This document shows positions 28,378 to 37,690 of a DNA stretch of 64,000 bases, in pieces. Below the pieces are notes generated by a model, which was not told the origin of the DNA, did no database searches, and saw only the letters and a list, made by a program, of their open reading frames with translations. Every line of letters starts with the position of its first letter. Positions within the stretch are counted from its first letter, which is position 1. The position numbers and the translations under genes are program-made. This stretch comes from DATFVA01 sp963745945 (GTDB lineage: Bacteria > Bacteroidota > Ignavibacteria > Ignavibacteriales > Ignavibacteriaceae): the NCBI GenBank assembly GCA_963745945.1, contig CAVUZG010000004.1, forward strand, positions 744,001-808,000, given 5' to 3'.

Positions 28378-29739
28378 TCAAATATATTTATTTTCATGAG
28401 CATATTTTTGAAGCTCATCACGAAATTTAGGATGTGCAATATTGATTAATTCCCTGACACGCTGCCTGATTGGTTTTCCAAATAGTTGAGCCACCCCGTA
28501 TTCAGTAACAACATAGTGAACATCCGCCCTGTTTGTAACCACACCTGCACCCGCTTTAATCTGCATAACTATCTTTGAAGTGTTTCCATCTTTTGTAGTT
28601 GAAGGTAATGCGATAATTGGTTTTCCTCCATTTGAGTGTGCCGCCCCCCTAATAAAATCAACCTGCCCGCCAAATCCGCTGTATAATTTCGTCCCGATAG
28701 AGTCAGAACAAACCTGCCCTGTTATATCTACTTCAATCGCAGAGTTAATAGCGACCATTTTATCATTTTTTGCAATTATAAAAGGATCGTTAACATATTC
28801 CTGCGGATGAAATTCAATGAGGGGATTATTATCAATAAAGTCAAAAAGTTTTTTTGTTCCGAGTACAAAACCGGCAATAATTTTACCCCGGTGAAGTGTC
28901 TTTTTTTCATTGGTTATAATCCCCTCCTCAACCAAACCAATGATACCATCAGAAAACATTTCAGAATGAATTCCTAGTGATTTCTTGTGATAGAGAAAAC
29001 TTAACACGGAATCAGGGATAGCACCTATTCCCATTTGCAAAGTAGAACCGTCTTCAATAAGCTCTGAAATATGAAAACCAATATTTTTATAAATATTTTC
29101 CATTTCAGGAGAAAGATTTTTATCTACCTGCGGGAGTTCCTTAATAGGTTCATCCACTTCCACAATGTAATTAATTTTATTAACGTGAATAAAACTATCT
29201 CCAAGGGTGCGGGGCATATTTGAATTAACCTGCGCAATAATAGTTTTTGCTTTATCAGCCGGGTTTTTAATCAATCCAACGTCCACACCATAACTGCAGA
29301 AACCGTGTTCATCCGGTGGAGAGACATGTATGAATGCCACATCAAGGGGAAGTATTCCCTGGGTAAAAAGGAGAGGATACTCATATAAATAAATAGGAGT
29401 AAAGTCTGCTCTACCTTCATTAACACTTTTCCTGGAATTACCGCCAATAAAATAAGCGTTATGCCTGAAGTGACCTTCCATCTCTGGTTTAAGATAAGGC
29501 AAGTCTCCAACAGTTAATACATGTACCAATTCAACATTAGTTAATTCATTTTTTCTTTCAACCATAGCATTAACAAGTGCAAAGGGAACGGCACAGCCTC
29601 CCTGCAGAATTATTCTATCACCGGGGACAATTCTTCTTACTGCATCTTCGGCAGATACTATCTTTTTGTTATAAGAGCTAATAAGATTGGTAGGAATAGT
29701 ATTCTTTGATTTTAATTCATCTATTGGTGTCATAATCAT
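28378..29739 (-). CDS. acetyl-CoA hydrolase/transferase family (4-hydroxybutyrate CoA-transferase type)
   Basis: A 453-residue enzyme of CoA-transferase family I. The N-terminal domain shows AVRRIVPGDRIILQGGCAVP, and the C-terminal domain carries the catalytic glutamate in LGIHSEMFSDG and the glycine loop GFGGQVDFIRGA. It moves CoA between acetyl-CoA and a carboxylic acid (4-hydroxybutyrate, butyrate or similar). Family members of this length and layout are Cat2/AbfT-like. Neighbours (alanine and 2-hydroxyacid dehydrogenases) fit fermentative amino-acid and organic-acid metabolism. Confidence 0.9.
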   Translation of the reverse strand: MIMTPIDELKSKNTIPTNLISSYNKKIVSAEDAVRRIVPGDRIILQGGCAVPFALVNAMVERKNELTNVELVHVLTVGDLPYLKPEMEGHFRHNAYFIGGNSRKSVNEGRADFTPIYLYEYPLLFTQGILPLDVAFIHVSPPDEHGFCSYGVDVGLIKNPADKAKTIIAQVNSNMPRTLGDSFIHVNKINYIVEVDEPIKELPQVDKNLSPEMENIYKNIGFHISELIEDGSTLQMGIGAIPDSVLSFLYHKKSLGIHSEMFSDGIIGLVEEGIITNEKKTLHRGKIIAGFVLGTKKLFDFIDNNPLIEFHPQEYVNDPFIIAKNDKMVAINSAIEVDITGQVCSDSIGTKLYSGFGGQVDFIRGAAHSNGGKPIIALPSTTKDGNTSKIVMQIKAGAGVVTNRADVHYVVTEYGVAQLFGKPIRQRVRELINIAHPKFRDELQKYAHENKYI

Positions 29740-29765
29740 TTTACTTCTTCGTTTCTAAAAAGATT

Positions 29766-30887
29766 TCAATTTGTGGAAAAAACTCTAAGCTTTCTAAACT
29801 CTACATCAAAAATATTTGCAATTTGTTCATTAGAGCAGAAACCATTATAAGTGCAGACCCCCTTAGCAAGACCTTCATCACCCATCAAGGCATTAGCTAA
29901 CCCGTTATCTGTAATATTCTGAATGTATGGAAGTGAAGCATTATTCAGACCATAACTTGCAGTGCGTGCAACAATAGCGGGCATATTAGGAACACAATAA
30001 TGTAATATACCGTATTTTTCAAATACGGGATCTCTCAATGTCGTAAGTCTGCTGGTTTCTATACATCCACCCTGGTCGATGGAAACATCAACAATAACTG
30101 CTCCGGGTTTCATTTGTTTAACCATATCTTCAGTAACAAGGTGCGGAGTTTTTTCACCTTTTATAAGCACAGCTCCTATCAGAACATCTGCAAACTTAAC
30201 CCCTCTTTCAATAGTATATGGATTTGCTACAACAGTTGTTATTTTCTTCCTGAAATGATCATCTATTTTTCCAAGACGGTTAAGATCTTTATCAATAACA
30301 ATAACCTGTGCACCTATTCCAAGCGCTGCTCTTGCGGCAGTTGTACCAACAACACCCGAACCAAGTATGACAACAGCGGCCGGAGCAACTCCTGTAATTC
30401 CTCCCAAAAGTATTCCTCTTCCTTCACGAGGATAACTTTCCAGGTAACGGCTTGCAACCTGTATGGAAATCGGACCTGCTATTTCGCTCATTGCCTGAAG
30501 AACAGGCAACCTGTTATTACTTTCAACCAGATCATAACCAACAGCAGTTACTTTTTTCTCCATGAGCTTTTCTATCGTATGCTTTTTCCCAACCGCGAGG
30601 TGAAGAAAAGAAAACAATATCTGATTTTCACGGAATAAGTCTAGTTCCTCATCATTTACCTGGGCAACTTTCAAGACAAGCTCAGTTCTCCCGAAAATCT
30701 CATCAGCTGAGTAAACAATTTTAGCTCCTGTTTTCTCATAATCTTCATCACTGAAATGACTACCTTCCCCGGCACCGGATTGAATGTAAACAGTATGTCC
30801 TTTCCGGGTAAGAGAATCAACTCCGGCAGGTGCCAAAGCTACCCTCTTTTCTTCATTAAGCTGTTCTTTAGGAATTCCAACTATCAT
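29766..30887 (-). CDS. ald: alanine dehydrogenase
   Basis: A 373-residue enzyme catalysing L-alanine + NAD+ = pyruvate + NH3 + NADH. The N-terminus MIVGIPKEQLNEEKRVALAP carries the substrate-binding Arg and Lys region, the Rossmann fold shows VVILGSGVVGTTAARAALG, and the C-terminal part has the family sequence NMPAIVARTASYGLNNASLP. Full normal length. A 27-bp gap separates it from the CoA-transferase gene. Confidence 0.95.
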   Translation of the reverse strand: MIVGIPKEQLNEEKRVALAPAGVDSLTRKGHTVYIQSGAGEGSHFSDEDYEKTGAKIVYSADEIFGRTELVLKVAQVNDEELDLFRENQILFSFLHLAVGKKHTIEKLMEKKVTAVGYDLVESNNRLPVLQAMSEIAGPISIQVASRYLESYPREGRGILLGGITGVAPAAVVILGSGVVGTTAARAALGIGAQVIVIDKDLNRLGKIDDHFRKKITTVVANPYTIERGVKFADVLIGAVLIKGEKTPHLVTEDMVKQMKPGAVIVDVSIDQGGCIETSRLTTLRDPVFEKYGILHYCVPNMPAIVARTASYGLNNASLPYIQNITDNGLANALMGDEGLAKGVCTYNGFCSNEQIANIFDVEFRKLRVFSTN

Positions 30888-30963
30888 AAAAAGTTTTTTC
30901 CTGTTTAATATTTAAAATTAGCCAGAAAGATTGACACTATCAATATTTTCCGACATTCATACT

Positions 30964-31917
30964 TCAAATCAGAACCGGAGTTATGGCACCTCTTCCGCCA
31001 AGAACGGATATTACATTTTTAGCAGCCAGTTCCGCCATGGCATTCCTGGCATCAACCGTTGCACTTCCAAGATGAGGTAGCAGAACAACATTTTTCAAAC
31101 TATATAGTTCAGTATTAATTAAAGGTTCATTCTCATACACATCAAATCCTGCTGAAAATATTCTGCCTGCTTTTAACATTTTGATCAACTCCCTTTCATC
31201 AATTATCTCACCCCTTGCCGTATTTATCAGCATCGCTTCTTTTTTAATTAATTGTAGTCTTTCTTTATTAAGGAGATTAAAAGTGCTGTCGGTTAGCGGA
31301 AGATGTAAAGAAATTATATCTGATTTGGTTAAAAGTGTTTTCAAAGTAACTTTCCTGCCTCCAAGTAAATCAATTTCAGGATTATCACGTCCATCATAGT
31401 ATAACAGATTAACCCCGAAACCGACTGCTCTTTTTGCCACAGCTGTTCCGATTCTGCCTGCACCAATAATCCCAAAATATTTTCCCTTTAATTCCACACC
31501 CAGTAAAAGTTTAGGCTGCCAGCCTTCAAATCTTTTTTTTCTCATCAATTCTTCACCTGCTATTAATCTTCTTGAACAAGCAAGTACCAGAGCCATTGCA
31601 AGATCTGCAGTGGAATCTGTAAGAACATCAGGAGTATTTGTTACAGTTATTCCCTTTTTATTTGCATAAGCAATATTAATATTGTTAAAACCTACTGCAT
31701 AATTGGCTATAATTTTACACTTATCCATTTGGTCAATCATCTTCTCATCAAACTTATCTGTAAGTAGTGATATTACAGCGTCAGCATCTTTAACTTCGCT
31801 TTTAAGCAGGTTGTAAGAAATCGGTTTTTCCCCGCGAAACACCTTTACTTCAAAATTTTTCTTCTTCAAAAGATTAAATGCAATTTCCGGGATCTCTCTT
31901 GTAATAAATACTTTCAT
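30964..31917 (-). CDS. D-2-hydroxyacid dehydrogenase (glyoxylate/hydroxypyruvate reductase type)
   Basis: A 317-residue NAD(P)-dependent reductase. NAD-binding GIIGAGRIGTAVAKRAVG is in the middle, and the catalytic triad is visible as Arg in INTARGEI, Glu in YENEPLI and His in LPHLGSAT. Family members reduce glyoxylate, hydroxypyruvate or other 2-keto acids to D-2-hydroxy acids. Length and motifs are complete. It sits in the minus-strand run between the SpmA/B-like gene (12 bp away) and alanine dehydrogenase. Confidence 0.93.
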   Translation of the reverse strand: MKVFITREIPEIAFNLLKKKNFEVKVFRGEKPISYNLLKSEVKDADAVISLLTDKFDEKMIDQMDKCKIIANYAVGFNNINIAYANKKGITVTNTPDVLTDSTADLAMALVLACSRRLIAGEELMRKKRFEGWQPKLLLGVELKGKYFGIIGAGRIGTAVAKRAVGFGVNLLYYDGRDNPEIDLLGGRKVTLKTLLTKSDIISLHLPLTDSTFNLLNKERLQLIKKEAMLINTARGEIIDERELIKMLKAGRIFSAGFDVYENEPLINTELYSLKNVVLLPHLGSATVDARNAMAELAAKNVISVLGGRGAITPVLI

Positions 31918-31928
31918 TATTTTACTAT

Positions 31929-33557
31929 TTAGTGACCAAATAATAACCTGACAATAAAAACAGCTCCTAGTATACCTGCGACATCTGCAATTAAACCGGC
32001 AGGAAGAGCGTGCCTTGTATTCTTAATGTTAACAGCACCAAAATAAACCGCAAGCACATAAAATGTGGTTTCAGTGCTTCCAAAGAAAGTAGAAACCATA
32101 ATTCCAATGAATGAATCAGGACCGTGCACTTTTATAATTTCTGTCATAATTCCAAGTGATCCGCTTCCCGATAACGGACGCATCAATGCCATAGGTAAAG
32201 CTTCGGCCGGCATTCCAATAAAATCTGTAAAAGGTTTTAAAATATAACTCAGCCAGTCCATTGCTCCCCCGGCTCTGAATATTCCAATTGCCATCAGCAT
32301 TGCAACGAGATACGGAATTATTCTTACAGCAATATTAAATCCTTCTTTTGCTCCCTCAACAAATTGTTCATAAACTCTCACTTTTTTTATTGCACCATAT
32401 CCAATAAATAAAATTATCAGGGCGGGAATCGCAACTACGGAAATAATTTCTATAAATCTTTTAAAATACTCTGGTTTTAAAAAGCTTAATATATTTACCA
32501 CTACATTTCCCAAACCCATAAGTGAAGCTAAAATAAGAACCAGAATTATGGTTAAAAATATTAATAACCCTTTTAGATTACTTTTTATCCAATTGTTGAA
32601 ACCCCCGCTCAGAGGAAATTTTTCAAGCACTTTAGCAGCAGTAATACCAGCTACCGTAGCACATCCAGCACCAAAAATTGAAGTGCCAATAATAATTGCC
32701 GGATCAGAACTACCTGCCGCGGCCCTAACAGCGATTGCTGTTGCTGGAATAAGCGTTAACCCGGCTGTATTAATAGCAAGGAAAGTAACCATGGAATTTG
32801 TTGCAGTACCTTTTTCAGGATTAAGTTTATCCAGCTCTTCCATTGCTTTCAATCCAAACGGTGTAGCTGCATTTCCGAGTCCAAGCATGTTCGCTGACAT
32901 ATTCATTATCATAGAGCCCATTGCCGGATGATCTTCAGGAACATCAGGGAAAAGTTTTTTCATTATTGGTTTTAACCATTTTGCAATTAGGGCTATCAAA
33001 CCAGCCTCTTCTGCAACTTTCATGACTCCCAGCCAGAGAGCCATAATTCCAATTAAACCTAAAGCAATCGAAACAGCGGTTCCTGCATAATCAAGCACAG
33101 CATTTGTTATATCTTTTATTTTAAGAAAGGAAATATTTTCAAAAATTAATGAAGCCTCAGCAGCAGAATTATCCGCAAATTTAAGTGACAAATTACCGCT
33201 GATATCATTATCCCCTCCTGTTGCTTTTGCCATTTGCCGCCAGATTTCCGGAACAGATTTATCAATCTTTAAAATGAAAGCAGCGGTCTTTTTTTTCGGG
33301 TTAAATGTTACTTTTGCGGGAACTTGAAATGAGCTATCAATACTTGCGGAATAGAATTTGTTGAAGACTATTTTATTAACAACTACTTTTGCTTCATAGG
33401 TTTTTGTCTCAACCGAATCTACCTGCTGATTAAAAATCAGTTGTACAGGAAGTGATTCACCATTCTTATATTTATCTCCACCCTGGTTTGAAATATCAGT
33501 AACTAAAGCTGTTCCGATACCCAAAACTATTAAACCAAGCCAGACATAATTCAACAT
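31929..33557 (-). CDS. nucleoside-recognition (SpmA-SpmB fused) membrane protein
   Basis: A 542-residue multi-pass membrane protein joining two gate domains. The SpmA-like half (about residues 150-340) has MIMNMSANMLGLGNAATPFG, and the SpmB-like half (about 360-540) has RPLSGSGSLGIMTEII and STFFGSTETTFYVLAVYFGA. An extra domain of about 120 residues between the first TM and the gate domains (residues 30-155) looks extracytoplasmic. SpmA/B act in spore maturation in Firmicutes, but fused homologues occur widely in non-sporulating Bacteroidota, probably as transporters of unknown substrate. Confidence 0.88.
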   Translation of the reverse strand: MLNYVWLGLIVLGIGTALVTDISNQGGDKYKNGESLPVQLIFNQQVDSVETKTYEAKVVVNKIVFNKFYSASIDSSFQVPAKVTFNPKKKTAAFILKIDKSVPEIWRQMAKATGGDNDISGNLSLKFADNSAAEASLIFENISFLKIKDITNAVLDYAGTAVSIALGLIGIMALWLGVMKVAEEAGLIALIAKWLKPIMKKLFPDVPEDHPAMGSMIMNMSANMLGLGNAATPFGLKAMEELDKLNPEKGTATNSMVTFLAINTAGLTLIPATAIAVRAAAGSSDPAIIIGTSIFGAGCATVAGITAAKVLEKFPLSGGFNNWIKSNLKGLLIFLTIILVLILASLMGLGNVVVNILSFLKPEYFKRFIEIISVVAIPALIILFIGYGAIKKVRVYEQFVEGAKEGFNIAVRIIPYLVAMLMAIGIFRAGGAMDWLSYILKPFTDFIGMPAEALPMALMRPLSGSGSLGIMTEIIKVHGPDSFIGIMVSTFFGSTETTFYVLAVYFGAVNIKNTRHALPAGLIADVAGILGAVFIVRLLFGH

Positions 33558-33568
33558 TAAAAAACCTT

Positions 33569-34600
33569 TTATTCAGTGACAATTACCTGATTTCTAAACG
33601 GAAAATTATGATTACCATTTTTATTAGCAATTGTAATCCTGATTTCATGATTCCCAGGATTAACATCAGAAAGATTAAGATTCAAAATATTCGTTTCATT
33701 ATTGAAAGTATAACTTAAAGTTTTTACAGAATCAAACTCAACACTAATTGATGAAGTATCTATCCCCGAACTATCCTGCACAAAATAATCGCAATTAATT
33801 TCATTGTTCTGATATATTGATTTCATATTTAAAGGTTCAACTTCCGGAATTCCATTTTTAAAATACCGGCACAATCCTTTAAATATTCCCCAGGCTTCAA
33901 TCCTGTTAAATTCATCTATTACAAGCAGCCTTTCCTCCAAGTGATGAGTATGAAAACCGCACTCAACAAGTATTGCGGGAATTTTTGTTTCCCTTAACAC
34001 AGAAAAACCCTCGCCGGGATAAATATTATAATCAGAATAAGTGCCATCAAAAGAACCGGGACCCCCTGAATTTCGCATTGCATATGACAGATCTCTTTCT
34101 ACATATCTAGCTAAGTCTCTTTCGCAAGGCTCATATTCATAATCATTTTCTGTTGCGTGGTAGTATGTTGAAGTATAATTGGTGTAGTCATCTCCCTCTT
34201 TTGGTGGAGCGTTATGATGGATGCTTATAAAAACATCTGCCCCGCTTTCATTGGTCATTATTGAACGATCTTTAAGTCCGACTGTTTTATCTGTTACACG
34301 CGACATCAGAACTTCAGCACCAGCCTGCTCTAAAAAATTTTTCAAATATAAAGCTACCCGAAGATTCACATCCGCTTCAACCGCAAGTCCCTGATAACCT
34401 TTGTTTTTTCTGTCTTCTCCGCCATGACCAGGATCAAGAAAGAATTTATATTTTGATAAATAGGGTGAGTAACCGGCGATAAACTTTTGAGTGACTTCCG
34501 GACTTTTAAGTTCTAAAGGTGTGTCGTAGTAAATTTTTTCAGATGCAGAACAGCCTGCTAAAATCAGCCCCATTAATAAAAGCAGGAGAGGATATTTCAC
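33569..34600 (-). CDS. N-acetylmuramoyl-L-alanine amidase (Amidase_3), lipoprotein
   Basis: A 343-residue lipoprotein (lipobox LILAGCSAS) that cuts the amide bond between MurNAc and the peptide stem. The Amidase_3 fold shows the zinc ligands His in FLDPGHGGED, Glu in GLAVEADVNLR and His in FISIHHNAP, and the catalytic Glu in ILVECGFHTH. A C-terminal Ig-like domain of about 90 residues follows. I chose the GTG at 34600, with AGAAGG upstream and right after the previous stop. A frame from 34645 would overlap the previous gene by 44 bp and place a charged leader before the signal. Confidence 0.88.
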   Translation of the reverse strand: MKYPLLLLLMGLILAGCSASEKIYYDTPLELKSPEVTQKFIAGYSPYLSKYKFFLDPGHGGEDRKNKGYQGLAVEADVNLRVALYLKNFLEQAGAEVLMSRVTDKTVGLKDRSIMTNESGADVFISIHHNAPPKEGDDYTNYTSTYYHATENDYEYEPCERDLARYVERDLSYAMRNSGGPGSFDGTYSDYNIYPGEGFSVLRETKIPAILVECGFHTHHLEERLLVIDEFNRIEAWGIFKGLCRYFKNGIPEVEPLNMKSIYQNNEINCDYFVQDSSGIDTSSISVEFDSVKTLSYTFNNETNILNLNLSDVNPGNHEIRITIANKNGNHNFPFRNQVIVTE

Positions 34601-34601
34601 A

Positions 34602-35060
34602 TTAAGCGCCTTCTTCTTCAACTGCCTGTATTTCTTCAGAGTCAATCATAACCAGTTCTTTACCCTGCCCTGATTTTGATTCGCTGCTTTTTTTCAGGTT
34701 ATACTTTGTAAAATACCTGTTTTTTATATCGTCAATTATTTTCTTCTCATCAACAATTTTAATGGTGCCGACTACCGTTGTTGAAAACAGATAATAACTT
34801 TCTTCTTTGGATTTAGTTTTTCTCAGTCTCTCATCTTTTACTATAGTAAAACTTGCCGATCCATTAAAATTTATTTTCTCACAAACTTCATCATCTTTAT
34901 CAAGAAAGAAATAAATATTTTTATCGAGATATAAAAATGTTGTCATGTATTGCATTGCATTTTCACTGTCTACAATGAATGCAAGAACTCCCCCTGAACT
35001 TTCATTAAGTTCTTTTTCAATAATTTCGAGATCTCTTATATATGAAATTTTTCTATGCAT
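34602..35060 (-). CDS. pyridoxamine 5'-phosphate oxidase-like (FMN split-barrel) protein
   Basis: A 152-residue soluble protein whose alternating strands (GGVLAFIVDS, MTTFLYLDKNIYFFLDKD, GSASFTIVKDERLR) fit the FMN-binding split barrel of the PNPOx-like superfamily. General-stress or heme-oxygenase-like members are usually this size. It ends in an acidic tail (EEIQAVEEEGA). Role unknown. Lies just before the amidase gene, which starts 2 bp after its stop. Confidence 0.72.
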   Translation of the reverse strand: MHRKISYIRDLEIIEKELNESSGGVLAFIVDSENAMQYMTTFLYLDKNIYFFLDKDDEVCEKINFNGSASFTIVKDERLRKTKSKEESYYLFSTTVVGTIKIVDEKKIIDDIKNRYFTKYNLKKSSESKSGQGKELVMIDSEEIQAVEEEGA

Positions 35061-35103
35061 TTAACACCATAAATTATTCAGTAAACATTTTTTGTAATGC
35101 TGC

Positions 35104-37632
35104 TCACTCAACAATACAATTATCACTTTTTACTGCGAAATTACAATCCTTACAATGTGACAAATTTTTATGAAATTCCCTCATCCTGATTTGCTTAACC
35201 ATCGTTGCAATTTCATTCTCATATCCGGTAACCTCTTTTCTATCCACAATTTCATAAATCTCTTCACCCGGCAAATTTATAAAAATTAACCTGAGTTCAA
35301 AGGACGTTAATTCTTTAAAGAGGCGACTTACAATATAGGAATAAAATTTCAATTGGGGGAAATAATTTGAAGTCCTGTCAAAAATTTCATTATTCTGTAT
35401 GCTGTCTGTTTTATAATCCACAATAATGGCAGTCTTATCATTTATGATAAGTTTATCAATTATTCCATGCAGAAAATAATTGCTTTCATTGAGAAATATT
35501 TCGTATTCGTTAAAGAATTTTTTATGACTCATTATTTTTTTGTAAATATCCGATTCATATAAATTATGCAGATGTTTATTTATATCATCCAGTAATGATC
35601 CGGCAATCTCTGCATCTTTTAAAGATGAATCTTCTTCTATAATTTTTTTTATCTCTTCATAAGAAGCATCAGGAATATTTCTCTGAAGGATTTTATGAAT
35701 TATACTTCCTCTTAAATCAGCCGGAAGATAATTCTTTTCCTCATTCTGCTCATAGTAAGATTTATCTTCTTTATAATTGAAATCATAATTATACTTATTT
35801 CTATCCGAATTCTGGAATAAATGTTTCTTATAACCTGAAACAAGATTCGTGATTCCATAATCAAAAGTCAGGTGATATTTTAGCGGACATTGTTTAAATG
35901 CAGCAAACTTTGTGGCTGAAATGATTTCACCTTTTTGTGAATCATTTACTTCAGAAATCAACAATTTTTTTTCAATTGTTTCCTGAGATTTTTCAACTTT
36001 TGTTTCCGCAATATCAACAAGGTTTCTTCTTATCCTTATTTTTTCTTCCAGCACTTTGGAAACATTAACAAATTGATTTTCTTTTTCTTTTAAGAATAAA
36101 AGTTCATCTTTAATTGTAAATTCAGGCGCTGCAAAATCAATGTTCAGACTTTCACTTAGAAGATTCATAAAAGAATTTTTCCTGTAATTATCTGAATACG
36201 TCGCACTAATAAAAAGGTAATTTTTTGCGCGGGTAGCACCTACATAAAAAAGTCTTTTCAGTTCTGCATTTTCTTTTTTGGAAGATATAATATCATACAC
36301 TGAATTAATTGGTGCAGAATAGTAATCTCCGAAATAATCATTCTTCAGTGGAACTTTGGTAAGAAGTCCATAATTTTTAGCAACTCCAATACTTCTTTTT
36401 TTTACTGTATCCGGACTTGTCACTTCATGCGCATTATACAGAAATACTGCGCGGTACTCCATACCTTTTGACTGATGCAGAGTCATCACTTTTACAGAAT
36501 CAGATTCATCGGCAATTGCAGCCTGGGCCTCATTTTCAGTTTCCTCAATTGATTCCTTCAGAAAATTAACATAATCGTAAAGTGTTTTATATCCTTTACT
36601 TTGAAAACCTATTGTTAACCTTACCAGTTTAGAAATATTTGCAACTTCCTGTGTTCCTGAAGCCTTTTGTGAAAGCACAGAAAGGTAAGGAGTTTCCACT
36701 AATATTTGCTGCAATAATTGTGAGGCACTATATGTTTTAGATAATTCAATATTTTTATTAAGAACTGATACAACTTCTTTTAATTTTACCTCATCCCTGC
36801 TCTTATTTACTAATTTTTCCCATAACGTTTCTCCAGCTGAAATTGATATCTCGTAAATAAGGCTATCTGAAATATTAAAAAATGGCGAGCGAAGAATGCC
36901 CACAAGGGCGGTATCATTTTTAGCATCAAGCAGAAATAAGAAGTAATTATATATATCATATACTGATTGCCGCTGGTAAAAACCTTTTCCGCCAATAATA
37001 TTAAAAGGAATGTTTTTTTCGATGAAGATTTTTTCCAAAGAGGAAAAAGATTTTCTTTTCCTGACTAAAATTGCAATGTCTTTCCATTTAATCTTTTCCG
37101 TGTGCCCGGTCCCGTTAACCAGCGAAATTATTCTTCCGGCTACAAGTTCTGCTTCTGATTCATTTTCATTTACTGCGTCTGAATCGTTTTTTCCGGAACC
37201 CCCGATTATTACTTCTATTAAACTATCTGTCTCTTCCTGTTTGGCACAGACAAGATCAGAATGGTCAACCTCATTGAAGAGTTTATTCGGATTTGAAAAT
37301 AAATTCCGGAAGAGTTTGTTAACAAACAGGCATATTCCCGGAGCCATTCGGAAACTATCAGGAAGGCTTAAAAGAAATTTCTCACCTGATCTATCACTTA
37401 TATTTTTCTTTGTAAGATTAAAAACTTCCAGTTCTGCATCCCTGAACATATAAATGCTTTGCTTCTCATCACCAACAACAAACAGGTTACCGGTTTTTAG
37501 ATAATCAAGGATAGGTAGAAAAATTTTATACTGTATTTCATTCGTATCCTGGTATTCATCAACCATTATGTACTTGAACTTGCGGGATAATTCATCTTTT
37601 ACAGATTGAATATTCAGAATGTTTTTTGTCAA
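35104..37632 (-). CDS. AddA/UvrD-like helicase-nuclease, C-terminal part (frame-disrupted gene)
   Basis: An 842-residue frame holding the second half of a UvrD/Rep superfamily helicase (Walker B region YIMVDEYQDTN, later motifs VKVMTLHQSKGMEYRAVF and FYVGATRAKNYLFIS) fused to a PD-(D/E)xK nuclease (GSIIHKIL, then GIIDKL and VDYKTDS). Cysteines in FKQCPLKYH and in the tail (C-x2-C-x8-C) resemble the Fe-S cluster of AddB/Cas4-type nucleases. The N-terminal helicase part is in another frame at 37691-38707. The sequence just upstream (EKYNLKKKE...LDYEDILILT) stays open and homologous, so the start shown is artificial. Confidence 0.85.
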   Translation of the reverse strand: MTKNILNIQSVKDELSRKFKYIMVDEYQDTNEIQYKIFLPILDYLKTGNLFVVGDEKQSIYMFRDAELEVFNLTKKNISDRSGEKFLLSLPDSFRMAPGICLFVNKLFRNLFSNPNKLFNEVDHSDLVCAKQEETDSLIEVIIGGSGKNDSDAVNENESEAELVAGRIISLVNGTGHTEKIKWKDIAILVRKRKSFSSLEKIFIEKNIPFNIIGGKGFYQRQSVYDIYNYFLFLLDAKNDTALVGILRSPFFNISDSLIYEISISAGETLWEKLVNKSRDEVKLKEVVSVLNKNIELSKTYSASQLLQQILVETPYLSVLSQKASGTQEVANISKLVRLTIGFQSKGYKTLYDYVNFLKESIEETENEAQAAIADESDSVKVMTLHQSKGMEYRAVFLYNAHEVTSPDTVKKRSIGVAKNYGLLTKVPLKNDYFGDYYSAPINSVYDIISSKKENAELKRLFYVGATRAKNYLFISATYSDNYRKNSFMNLLSESLNIDFAAPEFTIKDELLFLKEKENQFVNVSKVLEEKIRIRRNLVDIAETKVEKSQETIEKKLLISEVNDSQKGEIISATKFAAFKQCPLKYHLTFDYGITNLVSGYKKHLFQNSDRNKYNYDFNYKEDKSYYEQNEEKNYLPADLRGSIIHKILQRNIPDASYEEIKKIIEEDSSLKDAEIAGSLLDDINKHLHNLYESDIYKKIMSHKKFFNEYEIFLNESNYFLHGIIDKLIINDKTAIIVDYKTDSIQNNEIFDRTSNYFPQLKFYSYIVSRLFKELTSFELRLIFINLPGEEIYEIVDRKEVTGYENEIATMVKQIRMREFHKNLSHCKDCNFAVKSDNCIVE

Positions 37633-37690
37633 TATCAGGATATCTTCGTAATCGAGGTAACTATTTTCTTTTTTCTTCAGATTGTATTTC

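Noticed and set aside
30114..30638. 174-codon plus-strand frame inside alanine dehydrogenase
   Set aside because: Exact antisense of a strongly conserved enzyme; composition rich in Ser/Asn/Tyr/Cys as expected for a complement reading.
37010..37453. 147-codon plus-strand frame inside the helicase gene
   Set aside because: Antisense reading of helicase sequence; no domain and no start signal.
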